This document shows, in pieces, positions 25,503-37,838 of a stretch of DNA of 64,000 nt; within the stretch, counting starts at the first letter, position 1, and each line of letters opens with the position of its first letter. The position numbers were made by a program, and so were the translations under genes. The notes beneath the pieces are model-generated. The model worked only from the letters and a program-made list of their open reading frames with translations, made no database searches and was not told the origin of the DNA. The stretch is from Agromyces aurantiacus. Its GTDB lineage: Bacteria > Actinomycetota > Actinomycetes > Actinomycetales > Microbacteriaceae. Location of the stretch: NCBI RefSeq assembly GCF_016907355.1, contig NZ_JAFBBW010000001.1, forward strand, positions 2,480,001 through 2,544,000, given 5' to 3'.

Positions 25503-26481
25503 GGAGGGCTCCTTCTGGGTGAGGCGCACCGTCGGTGCGCGGAAGATCGTGGCGCGAGGCAGGCTGACGCCGGCCCCGTCGAGGCCGCATCAAGTCTACG
25601 ACCTTCTGGGCGGCCTCGCGGACCTCGTGGTTGACGACCTGGTGGTCGAACTCCTCGACGGCCGCGAGTTCGACCTTCGCGGTCTCGAGCCGGCGCTGCT
25701 GTTCGGCTGGGCTCTCGGTGCCGCGACCGACGAGCCGGCGAACGAGTTCGTCCCAGGTCGGCGGCAGCAGGAAGACCAACGTCGCCTCGGGCATCGCCCG
25801 GCGCACCGAGCGCGCACCCTGGATGTCGATCTCGAGCAGCACGCTGTGGCCCGCGGCGATGGCCTGCTCGACGGGCCGGCGCGGAGTGCCGTACCGCGAC
25901 GCGTTGTGCACCGTCGCCCACTCGAGGAGCTCGCCGTCGGCGATCATGCGGTCGAACTCGTCGTCGGTGACGAAGTAGTAGTGCTCGCCCTCGACCTCGC
26001 CGGGGCGGGGCGGCCGGGTCGTCGCCGAGACCGAGAGCTTCACGTCGGGGTGGTGCTCGCGGATGTACCCCGCGACCGTGCCCTTGCCCACGGCGGTGGG
26101 GCCCGCCAGCACGACGAGGCGGTCGCCCGTGCCGCCGTGCTCGGCGACCCACTCGGCCGTGAACTCGCGCAGGCGCCGGCGCTGGAGCCGCCCGAGGCCG
26201 CCGAGGCGCTTCGAGTTCGCGATCTGCAGGTCGTCCATGATCCGCGTGCACTTGGTCTGCCCGATCGCGGGGATCGAGGTGAGGAACTCGGTGACGCGCA
26301 GGCGTCCCTCCACGCCCTCGGGCTCCTCGAACGCGGCCCGCAGCACGTCGAGCGGGCTCCGCGCACCGGACGCGACCTCGTGCTTCACGGCGGCTCGCGC
26401 GCGCCGGGCGGCGACGGCCGCGCGCGACGCGGCGACGCGGTCGACCTCGGGCGGAGCGGATGCCACGGGGCGATCAGACAC
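25495..26481 (-). CDS. gmk: fusion of actinobacterial IHF (mIHF) and guanylate kinase
   Basis: 328 residues in one open frame. Residues ~20-112 match mIHF, the actinobacterial nucleoid protein: a basic helix ([19 protein letters not shown]), then the helix-two-turns-helix core with [18 protein letters not shown] and a basic [14 protein letters not shown] end. Residues ~118-310 are guanylate kinase, which makes GDP from GMP: P-loop GPTAVGKGT (127-135), [22 protein letters not shown] and [12 protein letters not shown]. In many actinobacteria the two are adjacent separate genes; here no stop or internal restart is obvious between them. An Arg/His-rich tail of ~25 residues follows. The GTG start overlaps pyrF by eight bases. 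Confidence 0.92.
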   Translation of the reverse strand: MSDRPVASAPPEVDRVAASRAAVAARRARAAVKHEVASGARSPLDVLRAAFEEPEGVEGRLRVTEFLTSIPAIGQTKCTRIMDDLQIANSKRLGGLGRLQRRRLREFTAEWVAEHGGTGDRLVVLAGPTAVGKGTVAGYIREHHPDVKLSVSATTRPPRPGEVEGEHYYFVTDDEFDRMIADGELLEWATVHNASRYGTPRRPVEQAIAAGHSVLLEIDIQGARSVRRAMPEATLVFLLPPTWDELVRRLVGRGTESPAEQQRRLETAKVELAAVEEFDHQVVNHEVREAAQKVVDLMRPRRGRRQPASRHDLPRTDGAPHPEGALHG

Positions 26482-27348
26482 GGGCGGCTCCGATCTCGTC
26501 GACGCGGCGCACGATCGCCTCGGCCAGGCCGTCGGGGCCCTCGCCGAGCAGCGAACGCGACTCGCTGACGATCACGCCCGCCGCCAGCGAGCCGTAGATC
26601 GCGTCGAGGTCGCGCACGTCGGCCCCCTGGTGGCCGAAGCCCGGCGCGAGCACGGGCAGCGTCGGCACGGCCGGATCGGCCGAGGTGTCGATGCCGGTCG
26701 AGCCGAGGTCGACGGTCGCGCCGAGCACGACGCCGATCGAGCCCATGGGCCGGTCGGTCGCATCCTCGCGGGCGGCGTTCCACGCCGCGACGCCCGCGCA
26801 GATCGCGCCGGCGACCGTGTCGCCCTCGCGGCTGGACTGCTGCAGCACCGCGCGCTGGATCGCGGCCGCTTCGGGGTTGGAGGTCGCCGCGAGGACGAAC
26901 AGGCCCTTGCCCGCGCCATCCGCCCGGCGCATGACCGACTCGATCGAGCCGAGGCCCTGGAAGGCGCTGATCGTCATGGCGTCGGACTCGAGGCTCGAGC
27001 CGGGCCGCAGCCAGGCCTCGCCGTAGGCGTCGACGCTCGTGCCGATGTCGCCGCGCTTGACGTCGGCGATCACGATGAGGCCGGCGTCGCGCGCCTCGGC
27101 CAGCACGCGCTCGAGCGCAAGGTAGCCGGCCGCACCGTGGCGCTCGAAGAACGCCACCTGCGGCTTGACGATCCCGGCTCGCCCGGCCGCGGCGTCGATC
27201 ACCCGCAGGCCGAACTCGCGCACGCCGCCCGCCGAGTCGTCGAGGCCCCACCGGTCGAGCAGCGACGCATGCGGGTCGATGCCGACGCACAGGCGGCCCC
27301 ACGCGGCGAACGCGCCGTGCAGGCGCTCGCCGAACGAGACGGTTCCGT

Positions 27349-27352
<4 letters not shown>
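26474..27352 (-). CDS. pyrF: orotidine 5'-phosphate decarboxylase, long type
   Basis: 292 residues, the longer group typical of actinobacteria. It decarboxylates OMP to UMP, the last step of de novo UMP synthesis. The catalytic Asp-Lys-Asp network is in [28 protein letters not shown] near the N-terminus and [12 protein letters not shown] near the C-terminus complete the barrel. The GTG start overlaps the carB stop as GTGA. pyrE and pyrD are not in the window. Confidence 0.96.
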
Positions 27353-30644
<3,292 letters not shown>

Positions 30645-30645
<1 letters not shown>

Positions 30646-31871
30646 TACTGCGCGTCCTCCTGGCTGGTCTGCTGGTTCTTGCTCGCGATGACCATCTCGC
30701 GGAACCGGTCGAAGAGGTAGTTCGCGTCGTGCGGGCCGGCGGCCGACTCCGGGTGGTACTGCACGGAGAACGCGGGGATGTCGAGGCAGTTCAGTCCCTC
30801 GACGACGTTGTCGTTGAGGCCGACGTGGCTGACCTCGACGCGGCCGAAGCCCTCCGCCGAGTCGCTGACGCGGTCGGTCGGCGCGGCGACGGCGAAGCCG
30901 TGGTTGTGTGCGGTGATCTCGACCCGGCCGGTCTCGCGGTCGAGCACGGGCTGGTTGATGCCGCGGTGCCCGAAGGGCAGCTTGTAGGTCTCGAAGCCCA
31001 GCGCACGCCCCAGCAGCTGGTTGCCGAAGCAGATGCCGAAGTACGGCAGGCCCGCTCGCAGCGCGCTGCGCAGCAGCTCGACGTGGCGATCGGATGCGCC
31101 GGGGTCCCCGGGGCCGTTGGAGAAGAACAGCGCGTCGGGGTGCAGCGCCAGGACGTCGTCAGCGGTCACGGTCTGCGGCAGCACGTGGACGTCGAAGCCG
31201 CGTTCGGCGAGGTACTTCAGGGTGGACGTCTTGACGCCGAGGTCGAGCACGGCGACCGAGCCGACGCGCTCGCCGACCGCGTCGAGCGAGTAGAGCTCGG
31301 CGGTCGACACCGCGCCCGAGAGGTTGCGGCCGGCCATCTGCTCGCCGCCCTGCACGAGCTCGAGCTGCTCGCCGGGCGAGAGGAACGCGTCCTCGCCCGA
31401 GAAGATCCCGGCGCGCATGGCGCCGAGCGAGCGGATGTGCCGCGTGACGGCGCGCGTGTCGATGCGGCTGATGCCGACGATGCCGGCCTCGGCCAGGTCG
31501 TCGTCGAGGCTGCGCTGGGATCGGAAGTTCGACACGACGCGCGAGGGGTCGCGCACGACGAAGCCCGCCACCCAGATCCTCGCGGACTCCATGTCCTCGT
31601 CGTTCATGCCCGTGTTGCCGATGTGCGGCGCGGTCATGAGCACGATCTGCCCGGCGTACGACGGGTCGGTGAGGGTCTCCTGGTAGCCGGTCATGCCGGT
31701 CGCGAAGACGGCCTCGCCGAAGGTGCGGCCGCGCGCGCCGTACGCACGGCCCTCGTAGCGCGTGCCGTCCTCGAGCACGAGCACGGCCCGGTCGAGGTCG
31801 ATCGGGACCGGAACGGACCCGGCGTCGGTGGTGGTGGCGTCGTCGGGAAGGGGGTTCGGGGTCTCAGGCAT
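30645..31871 (-). CDS. carA: carbamoyl-phosphate synthase, small (glutaminase) subunit
   Basis: 408 residues. It hydrolyses glutamine and channels ammonia to CarB. The N-terminal CPSase_sm domain has the [26 protein letters not shown] block in two parts; the class I amidotransferase triad is Cys in [16 protein letters not shown], and His and Glu in [11 protein letters not shown]. The nucleophile elbow reads GICFGNQ in place of the commoner GICLGHQ, as in many actinobacteria. About 25 unconserved residues precede the first conserved strand. The start overlaps the upstream membrane-protein gene by eight bases. Confidence 0.97.
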
Positions 31872-32430
31872 CCGAGGCCTCGCTCTCTGCGTTCGATGCG
31901 TCGGGCCGCGGCGCCTCGGGCGCGGCGGCGATGTCGTTCAGGGCGGCGACGAGCCGGGACGAGTCGCCCGGGTAACGGCACCGCAGGTAGCTGTCGACCC
32001 TGGTCGGCGCCTCGGGCTCCGACCGGTCGTCGACGATCCAGGTGAGGGCGACCAGGCCCTCGGGCTCGACCCCGCGATCGATCGCGTAGGTCGCGGTCCC
32101 GGCCGCCGCGAGGCGCTCGGCCGGGATGAAGCTCGGCAGCTCGCCCGCGACGCGCAGCAGCACGCCCTGGGGGTGCAGCTCCACGCGCGCCGAGCCGCGG
32201 AACGCCAGCCCCTCGACCGCGAGCCGCTCGAGCGGCTGGGCCTCGGGGGTGGTCGCGACGTAGAGCGCCTCGACCTCGAGGGTCGGCGTGCCGAGCCCGG
32301 CGGGCGTCGGGTACGCCGCGAGGGTCTCGTCGCGGACGGTCCGTCGGCGCCACGAGCGCAGCATGAGCCAGCCGGCGACGCCCACGAGCGCCACCGCGAT
32401 GACCGTGCCGACGATCCAGCCGCTATCCAC
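31864..32430 (-). CDS. membrane-anchored protein of the pyrC-carA interval
   Basis: 188 residues: one N-terminal membrane helix (about 5-24), a basic LRSWRRR stop-transfer, then a globular beta-rich domain (about 40-170) with [16 protein letters not shown], which resembles the PH-like domain annotated in actinobacterial proteins at this place, and an acidic tail. M. tuberculosis has an exported or membrane protein, Rv1382, in the same pyrC-carA position. The function is unknown. It overlaps pyrC upstream and carA downstream by eight bases each, so it is part of the pyrimidine operon. Confidence 0.75.
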   Translation of the reverse strand: MDSGWIVGTVIAVALVGVAGWLMLRSWRRRTVRDETLAAYPTPAGLGTPTLEVEALYVATTPEAQPLERLAVEGLAFRGSARVELHPQGVLLRVAGELPSFIPAERLAAAGTATYAIDRGVEPEGLVALTWIVDDRSEPEAPTRVDSYLRCRYPGDSSRLVAALNDIAAAPEAPRPDASNAESEASDA

Positions 32431-33775
32431 GTGCGACCTCCGCGGTCCCCGCGAGGCGGGCGGCCGCCGCGGCGATCTCGTCGGCGGGGCGGACCGTGCC
32501 GTCGAGCACGGTCGGCACGCCGCGGTGGAACGTCGCGACGACGCGGCCGGGGAGCGTGCGACCGAGGTAGGGCGAGTTCGCGCTGCGGCCGGCGAGCCGG
32601 TCGACGGCGAACTCGGCCGAGGCGGCGGGGTCGACGAGCGTGAGCTCCGCGCTCGATCCCGCCGCGATCGGCTCGCCGTGCCCGCTCAACCGCCCGATGC
32701 GTGCGGGCGTCGTGGAGAGCACGCGCGCGACGTCCGCCCAGCCGAGGAGGCCGGGGTCGACCATCGTCTGCTGCACGACCGAGAGCGCCGACTCGAGCCC
32801 GACCATGCCGTTGGCCGCGGCATCCCACTCGCACTCCTTCGCCTCGACCGGGTGCGGCGCGTGGTCGGTCGCGACGATGTCGATCGTGCCGTCGGCGAGC
32901 GCGGCGCGCAGCGCCTCGACGTCCTCCTGCCGGCGCAGCGGCGGGTTGACCTTGTAGCGGGGGTCGTAGCCCGCGACGAGCTCCTCGGTGAGGAGGAGGT
33001 GATGCGGCGTGACCTCGGCCGTGACGTCGATGCCGCGGGCCTTCGCCCAGCGGATCACCTCGACCGATCCGGCGGTCGAGACGTGGCACACGTGCAGGCG
33101 CGAGCCGACGTGCTCGGCGAGGAGCACGTCGCGCGCGATGATCGACTCCTCGGCGACCGCGGGCCAGCCGGCGAGGCCGAGCTCGCCCGAGAGCGCGCCC
33201 TCGTTCATCTGCGCGCCCTGCGTGAGGCGCGGCTCCTGGGCGTGCTGCGCGATCACGCCGTCGAACGCCTTGACGTACTCGAGCGCGCGGCGCATGAGCA
33301 GGGGGTCGAACACGCAGAAGCCGTCGTCGCTGAAGACCCGGACACGGGCCCGCGAGGCGGCCATCGCGCCGAGCTCGGCGAGCTGCTCGCCCTTCAGGCC
33401 GACGGTGACCGCGCCGATCGGCTGCACGGTCGCGTACCCCGCGGCCTCGCCGAGCGAGAGCTCCTGCTCGACGACGCCCGCGGTGTCGGCGACGGGGAAG
33501 GTGTTCGCCATCGCGAAGACGGCGGTGAACCCGCCCGCGGCGGCCGCCTGCGTGCCGGTCAGCACCGTCTCGCTCTGCTCGTAGCCCGGCTCGCGCAGGT
33601 GCGTGTGCAGGTCGACGAGGCCGGGGAGGGCGACGAGCCCGTCGGCGTCGATCACCGTCGCGCCCGCGGCATCCGCCACCGAGCCGACCTCGGCGATGCG
33701 CCCGCCGTCGAGCAGGATGTCGGCGCGCTCGCCCGTGGGCAGGGCGGCGCCGCGGAGGAGGAAGGACTCGCCCAT
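32423..33775 (-). CDS. pyrC: dihydroorotase, class I
   Basis: 450 residues. It closes carbamoyl aspartate to dihydroorotate. The metal-binding DLHTHLREPGYEQSE, a HVCHVSTAGS segment, TAEVTPHHLLLT, and VATDHAPH with the catalytic Asp mark a class I enzyme. It should need zinc and lacks any fusion to PyrB. The ATG at 33775 overlaps the pyrB stop as TGATG; a GTG one codon upstream is also possible. Confidence 0.96.
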   Translation of the reverse strand: MGESFLLRGAALPTGERADILLDGGRIAEVGSVADAAGATVIDADGLVALPGLVDLHTHLREPGYEQSETVLTGTQAAAAGGFTAVFAMANTFPVADTAGVVEQELSLGEAAGYATVQPIGAVTVGLKGEQLAELGAMAASRARVRVFSDDGFCVFDPLLMRRALEYVKAFDGVIAQHAQEPRLTQGAQMNEGALSGELGLAGWPAVAEESIIARDVLLAEHVGSRLHVCHVSTAGSVEVIRWAKARGIDVTAEVTPHHLLLTEELVAGYDPRYKVNPPLRRQEDVEALRAALADGTIDIVATDHAPHPVEAKECEWDAAANGMVGLESALSVVQQTMVDPGLLGWADVARVLSTTPARIGRLSGHGEPIAAGSSAELTLVDPAASAEFAVDRLAGRSANSPYLGRTLPGRVVATFHRGVPTVLDGTVRPADEIAAAAARLAGTAEVARG

Positions 33776-34725
33776 CACGCCTCACCCCGCTCGCCGGACA
33801 GCAGCAGATAGAGGGCGGCCATTCTCACTGATACTCCGTTCGCAACCTGCTCGCGCACCGTGGACTGCGACGAGTCGGCGGCGCGGGCGGCGATCTCGAG
33901 CCCGCGGTTCATCGGGCCGGGATGCATCACCATGGTAGTCGTCGGCAGCTGGGCGAATCGGTGGTCGTCCAGCCCCCAGGTGCGCGCGTACTCCCGGCTG
34001 TTCGGGAAGAACGCGCCGTGCATGCGCTCCGCCTGGATGCGGAGCATCATGACGACGTCGGGCGCGGCCGCGAGCGCGCGGTCGAGGTCGTACTCGATCG
34101 CGGCGGGCCACCCGGTCACGTCGACCGGGACGAGCGTGGGCGGCGCGACGAGGGTCACCTCGGCGCCGAGCGTCTCGAGCAGCCACACGTTCGAGCGCGC
34201 GACGCGCGAGTGCAGGATGTCGCCGACGATCACGACGCGCACGCCGTCGAGGTCGCGACCGCGCGACGCCGTGCCGTGCAGGCGCCGGCGCATGGTGAAC
34301 GCGTCGAGCAGCGCCTGGGTGGGGTGCTCGTGCGTGCCGTCGCCGGCGTTGACGACGCCCGCGTCGATCCATCCGCTCGTCGCCAGGGTGAACGGAGCGC
34401 CCGATGACGGATGCCGGATCACGACGCCGTCGGCGCCCATCGCCTGCAGGGTCTGCGCCGTGTCCTTCAGGCTCTCACCCTTCGAGACGCTCGAGCCCTT
34501 GGCGCTGAAGTTGATGACGTCGGCCGACAGGCGCTTCGCCGCGGCCTCGAACGAGATGCGCGTGCGCGTCGAGTCCTCGAAGAAGAGGTTCACGACCGTG
34601 CGGCCGCGCAGCGTCGGCAGCTTCTTGACCTCGCGCTCCTGCACCGCCGCCATGTCCTCGGCGACGTCGAGCAGTGCGATCGCGTCGTCACGCTCGAGGT
34701 CGCGCGTGCTCAGCAGGTGCCTCAT
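33775..34725 (-). CDS. pyrB: aspartate carbamoyltransferase catalytic subunit
   Basis: 316 residues. It transfers the carbamoyl group to aspartate, the committed step of pyrimidine synthesis. The carbamoyl-phosphate site [28 protein letters not shown], and the aspartate-site segments [17 protein letters not shown] and [11 protein letters not shown] are all present. There is no PyrI; regulation is probably through PyrR and CarB feedback. ATG overlaps the pyrR stop (ATGA). Confidence 0.97.
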   Translation of the reverse strand: MRHLLSTRDLERDDAIALLDVAEDMAAVQEREVKKLPTLRGRTVVNLFFEDSTRTRISFEAAAKRLSADVINFSAKGSSVSKGESLKDTAQTLQAMGADGVVIRHPSSGAPFTLATSGWIDAGVVNAGDGTHEHPTQALLDAFTMRRRLHGTASRGRDLDGVRVVIVGDILHSRVARSNVWLLETLGAEVTLVAPPTLVPVDVTGWPAAIEYDLDRALAAAPDVVMMLRIQAERMHGAFFPNSREYARTWGLDDHRFAQLPTTTMVMHPGPMNRGLEIAARAADSSQSTVREQVANGVSVRMAALYLLLSGERGEA

Positions 34726-35255
34726 GCGTCGCCCCCCTCGATGGTGACGGCGTCCTCCCCGTCGACCTCGGCGAGCCGCACGTTGATGCGCTCGCGCGCG
34801 GAGCTCGGCAGGTTCTTGCCCACGTAGTCGGCGCGGATCGGGAACTCGCGGTGGCCGCGGTCGACGAGCACGGCCAGGCGCACCGCGCGGGCGCGGCCGA
34901 GGTCGGCGAGGGCGTCGAACGCGGCGCGGATGGTGCGGCCGGAGTAGAGCACGTCGTCGACGAGCACCACCACCCGGCCGTCGACGCCGTCGCCGGGCAC
35001 CTGGGTGGGGTGCGGCGCGCGCACGGGATTGCGGCCGAGGTCGTCGCGGTACATCGTCACGTCGAGCGCACCGGCGGGCACGTCGACGCCGGCGATCCGG
35101 GACACGATCCGGGCGAGTCGCTCGGCCAGCACCACGCCGCGCGTGGGGATGCCGAGGAGGACGAGATCGTCGGCGCCGCGATTGGCTTCGAGGATCTCGT
35201 GGGCGATGCGGGTCAGCGCCCGCTCGAGGTCAGCCTGCTGCAACACGGTGCGCAC
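34722..35255 (-). CDS. pyrR: PyrR regulator / uracil phosphoribosyltransferase
   Basis: 177 residues. PyrR binds a specific RNA loop in pyr mRNA when UMP is high and also has weak uracil phosphoribosyltransferase activity. The PRPP loop [19 protein letters not shown] (about residues 95-113) and the start [17 protein letters not shown] are clear. The GTG start lies directly after a conserved PyrR-binding loop whose last bases form the ribosome-binding site, so PyrR most likely represses its own translation and that of the coupled genes. First gene of the long minus-strand run. Confidence 0.96.
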   Translation of the reverse strand: MRTVLQQADLERALTRIAHEILEANRGADDLVLLGIPTRGVVLAERLARIVSRIAGVDVPAGALDVTMYRDDLGRNPVRAPHPTQVPGDGVDGRVVVLVDDVLYSGRTIRAAFDALADLGRARAVRLAVLVDRGHREFPIRADYVGKNLPSSARERINVRLAEVDGEDAVTIEGGDA

Positions 35256-35264
35256 AGCGATGCG

Positions 35265-35292
35265 GACTCCCTTCTCCGCCTCACGGGACGGG
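35265..35292 (-). promoter_or_regulatory. PyrR-binding RNA loop over the pyrR ribosome-binding site
   Basis: Read on the minus strand, UCCC, GUGAGGC, GGA and GAAGGGA occur in that order. The arms UCCC and GGGA can pair, and the loop shows the GAGGC...GAAGG core of the Bacillus PyrR-binding loop (UCCnGnGAGGC type). The purine-rich 3' arm AAGGGAG is the only Shine-Dalgarno candidate of pyrR, nine bases before GTG 35255. Bound PyrR would hide it. This arrangement agrees with PyrR-dependent translational repression described in mycobacteria. Confidence 0.75.
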
Positions 35293-35314
35293 CTTCAAGG
35301 TTGTCGGTCGATCG

Positions 35315-35320
35315 ATCCTA
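35315..35320 (-). promoter_or_regulatory. -10 box of the pyr operon
   Basis: TAGGAT on the minus strand, about 60 bases before pyrR. A start about seven bases on would give a leader that contains the whole PyrR loop. The -35 is weak (CCGTCA at an 18-base spacing). Confidence 0.5.
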
Positions 35321-35399
35321 CCAGCGGCGACCTCCGCATGACGGACGCCCCCCGGACGGGTGCGGTCGCGACGACCCCGCATTCCGATACGGTTCGGGA

Positions 35400-36056
35400 A
35401 TGCGATCGCTCCCGGGCCGACCCGTTGCCGTGACCCTGGCGCTGATCGCCTCGGCGTGGGCGTTCCTCCTGCTCCCCCCGCAGCAGCTCGCGTTCTCCGG
35501 TGCGTACGCGATGCCACGCTGGCTGTTCGAGCTCGACCGCCTTGCAGGCTACGACGGCGTGCGCGAAGCGCTCGCCGCACTCGGCTGGAGCGACTTCTAC
35601 CTCGTGTTCGGCGCCGCCGCCGCACTCTCGTTCCTGCTCATCTGGTTCGCGACCGGGCCCGCGTTCGCCGCGCTGGGCTGGTCGGGACGCGTGCTCGGCG
35701 GGCTCGTGCTCTTCGGCGGCGTCGTCACGGTGCTCAGCTACCTGAACCATCCGGCCGATGCGCCGCTGCGCTGGATCTGGGGCGGCGAGGCGTTCGTGCT
35801 CATGGCCGTCGGCGTCTGGGCGCTGGTGGTCGCGTTCGTCGCGCCTCGCGACGCGTCGATCCCGCGGTGGGAACGGATCCTCCTGGGACTCACGCTCCCG
35901 ATCCTCGTCGCCGCGACCCTGCTGCTCTCCTACTGGCCGCACGGCACGCTGGTGGGGCTCGGCCTCGAGGCGGCCGCCCTCGCGGCCTGGGGCGCGCGCG
36001 CCGATGCGCCCACGGTCGCCCGGGCGGACGAGCCGAAGGCGGTGGCCGCGCGCTGA
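35400..36056 (+). CDS. multi-pass membrane protein of unknown function
   Basis: 218 residues with about six hydrophobic helices (roughly 8-26, 66-84, 97-114, 130-148, 160-178, 183-198) and a short Ala-rich tail. I recognise no family motif. The start is ATG 35400; a TACGGT box lies six bases before it with no clear Shine-Dalgarno, so the mRNA may be leaderless. It is divergent from pyrR and 53 bases before the glycosyltransferase gene on the same strand, so the two probably form one unit. Base composition matches the neighbours. Confidence 0.7.
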   Translation: MRSLPGRPVAVTLALIASAWAFLLLPPQQLAFSGAYAMPRWLFELDRLAGYDGVREALAALGWSDFYLVFGAAAALSFLLIWFATGPAFAALGWSGRVLGGLVLFGGVVTVLSYLNHPADAPLRWIWGGEAFVLMAVGVWALVVAFVAPRDASIPRWERILLGLTLPILVAATLLLSYWPHGTLVGLGLEAAALAAWGARADAPTVARADEPKAVAAR

Positions 36057-36109
36057 TCCCGCACGTCATCCGCCCCTCTTCGGGGGCCGCGCCCGGGCGG
36101 CAGGGCGTG

Positions 36110-37414
36110 ATGCGATCGTGCATGGCCGAGATCATGCTGGCCGTGATGCCGTTCGCAGGCCATGTCGCACCGCTCGCCGCGGTCGCGTCGGCGTTCATCG
36201 ACGCCGGCCACGGCGTGCGGGTCTACACGGGCCGCGCCTATGCGGAGCGGTTCGCCGCCACCGGCGCCGAGGTCGTGCGCTGGAGCCGCGCCCCGGATTT
36301 CGACGAGCACGACCTGCCCGCCACCTTCCCGGCGCTGCGCGGGCGCAAGGGCGCTCGCCAGGCGCTCGCCAACGTCGAGCACGTGTTCATCCGGACGGCC
36401 GCCGCACAGGGCGATGACCTTTCGGCTGCGTACCGCGCGCGGGCGTGGGACGTCATCGTCGCCGACGGCCTGAGCCTCGGCGCGCGCATCGCATCCGAAC
36501 ACACGACGACGCCGTGGGTGACCGTGAGCATCGTGCCGCTCACCATCCCCACCCCGGAACTGCCGCCGCCCGGATTCGGCCTGCCCCCGGCACGGAGACC
36601 GCTGGGGCACGCCCGCGACCGGCTCCTCCACGCGGCTCTCCGCCTGGGCACGCGCGGACTTCGCCGCGCCTACGACGAGCAGCGCGCGGCCGCCGGACTG
36701 GCCCCGTCGTCGATCCCGTTCGAGGTGGTGTTCTCCTCACCCGACCTCGTCTGCGCTTCCGGGATCCCGGAACTGGACTGGCCCAGGCGCTCCTGGCCCG
36801 TGCCCGTCGAGTACGTGGGCGCACTGGCGCCGACCGGCCACGGCGACACGGCGCCGCCCGAGTGGTGGGCGGACCTCCCCGAAGACCGCCCCATCGTCCT
36901 GGTGACCCAGGGCACGCTCAACGTCGACCCCGACGACCTCATCCGGCCGACGCTCGCCGCACTCGGCCGGCAGCCGGTGTCGATCGTGGCGACCACGGGT
37001 CGCGCCGACGCGCCCGGCCTGCCCTTCCCGGCCCCGCCGAACGCGTACGTCGCCGGCCTGGTCGACTACGCAGCGCTGCTCCCCCGCATCGACGCGATGG
37101 TCACGAACGGCGGATGGGGCGGAGTGCTCGCCGCGCTCTCGCACGGCGTGCCCCTGATCGTGGCCGGCGGCGACCTGGACAAGCCCGAGATCGCGGGCCG
37201 GGTCGCGTGGAGCGGAGCCGGAGTCGACCTCCGGACCGGGACGCCGAGGGCGGGCGCCGTGCTCGCGGCCTGGCGACGGGTGTCGGCCGACCCGCGCTAT
37301 CGCGAACGGGCCGAGGCGCTCGGCCGCGCACTGCGGCAGCACGACGGGCCGCGAGAGGTCGTCAGCCGCACCGTGGACCTCCTGGATCGGCGACGCGCGG
37401 AGGGGCGACGATGA
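36110..37414 (+). CDS. GT1/MGT-type UDP-sugar glycosyltransferase
   Basis: 434 residues of the two-domain GT-B fold. The N-terminal half begins EIMLAVMPFAGHVAPLAAVASAF, the acceptor-side motif with the catalytic-type His of macrolide and UGT-family enzymes. The C-terminal half has VLVTQGTLNVDPDDL and the nucleotide-sugar signature PRIDAMVTNGGWGGVLAAL, then GVPLIVAGGDLDKPEIAGR (about residues 324-365). The usual HGG reads NGG and the DQ pair reads DK, so the donor is uncertain. Likely acts on a small hydrophobic acceptor or lipid. I chose ATG 36110 for its AGGG four bases upstream; ATG 36122 is the alternative. Confidence 0.85.
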   Translation: MRSCMAEIMLAVMPFAGHVAPLAAVASAFIDAGHGVRVYTGRAYAERFAATGAEVVRWSRAPDFDEHDLPATFPALRGRKGARQALANVEHVFIRTAAAQGDDLSAAYRARAWDVIVADGLSLGARIASEHTTTPWVTVSIVPLTIPTPELPPPGFGLPPARRPLGHARDRLLHAALRLGTRGLRRAYDEQRAAAGLAPSSIPFEVVFSSPDLVCASGIPELDWPRRSWPVPVEYVGALAPTGHGDTAPPEWWADLPEDRPIVLVTQGTLNVDPDDLIRPTLAALGRQPVSIVATTGRADAPGLPFPAPPNAYVAGLVDYAALLPRIDAMVTNGGWGGVLAALSHGVPLIVAGGDLDKPEIAGRVAWSGAGVDLRTGTPRAGAVLAAWRRVSADPRYRERAEALGRALRQHDGPREVVSRTVDLLDRRRAEGRR

Positions 37415-37427
37415 CGCCCGAGCGTCA
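37412..37427. terminator. hairpin made from two convergent stop codons
   Basis: A perfect 6-bp stem TGACGC/GCGTCA with a 4-base loop. The left arm begins with the TGA of the plus-strand glycosyltransferase and the right arm ends with the TGA (as TCA) of nusB. It is the only sequence between the two genes, so it may serve both strands. The stem is short and lacks T-tracts. Confidence 0.4.
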
Positions 37428-37838
37428 GCCCTTCGCGTGCGAGATGGCCGCGAGCAGCCCGTTGACGAAGCCCGCGGAGTCGTCGGTCGAGAGCACCGTC
37501 GCGGCCTCGACCGCCTCGCTGATGGCGACCGGGTCGGGGACCTCGTCGTTGTAGACGATCTCCCACACGCCGATGCGCAGCAGCGCACGGTCGACCGCCG
37601 GCATCCGCTCGAGGGTCCAGCCGCGCGAGTGCGTGGTGATGAGCTCGTCGATCTCCTCGCGGTGGTCGACCACGCCGTCGACGATCTCGCGGGCGTACAG
37701 CCAGGAGGCCTGGCGCTCGGGCTCGTTCACCGCGCGCTCGGCCTCGGCGGCGAGCAGCTGCTCGACCGGCACCTGGCGCATGTCGGCCGCGTAGAGCAGG
37801 TCGAGGGCGCGCTTGCGCGCCTTCGTGCGGGCGCTCAC
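37425..37838 (-). CDS. nusB: transcription antitermination factor NusB
   Basis: A 137-residue all-helical protein that with NusE (S10) binds boxA RNA and supports rRNA antitermination. The N-terminal ARKRALDLLYAADMRQ carries the Arg-rich boxA-binding helix, and LLRIGVWEIVYNDEVPDPVAISEAVE is the classic C-terminal signature. The GTG start overlaps the efp stop by one base (TAGTG). Last gene of the alaS-aro-efp run. Confidence 0.97.
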   Translation of the reverse strand: MSARTKARKRALDLLYAADMRQVPVEQLLAAEAERAVNEPERQASWLYAREIVDGVVDHREEIDELITTHSRGWTLERMPAVDRALLRIGVWEIVYNDEVPDPVAISEAVEAATVLSTDDSAGFVNGLLAAISHAKG

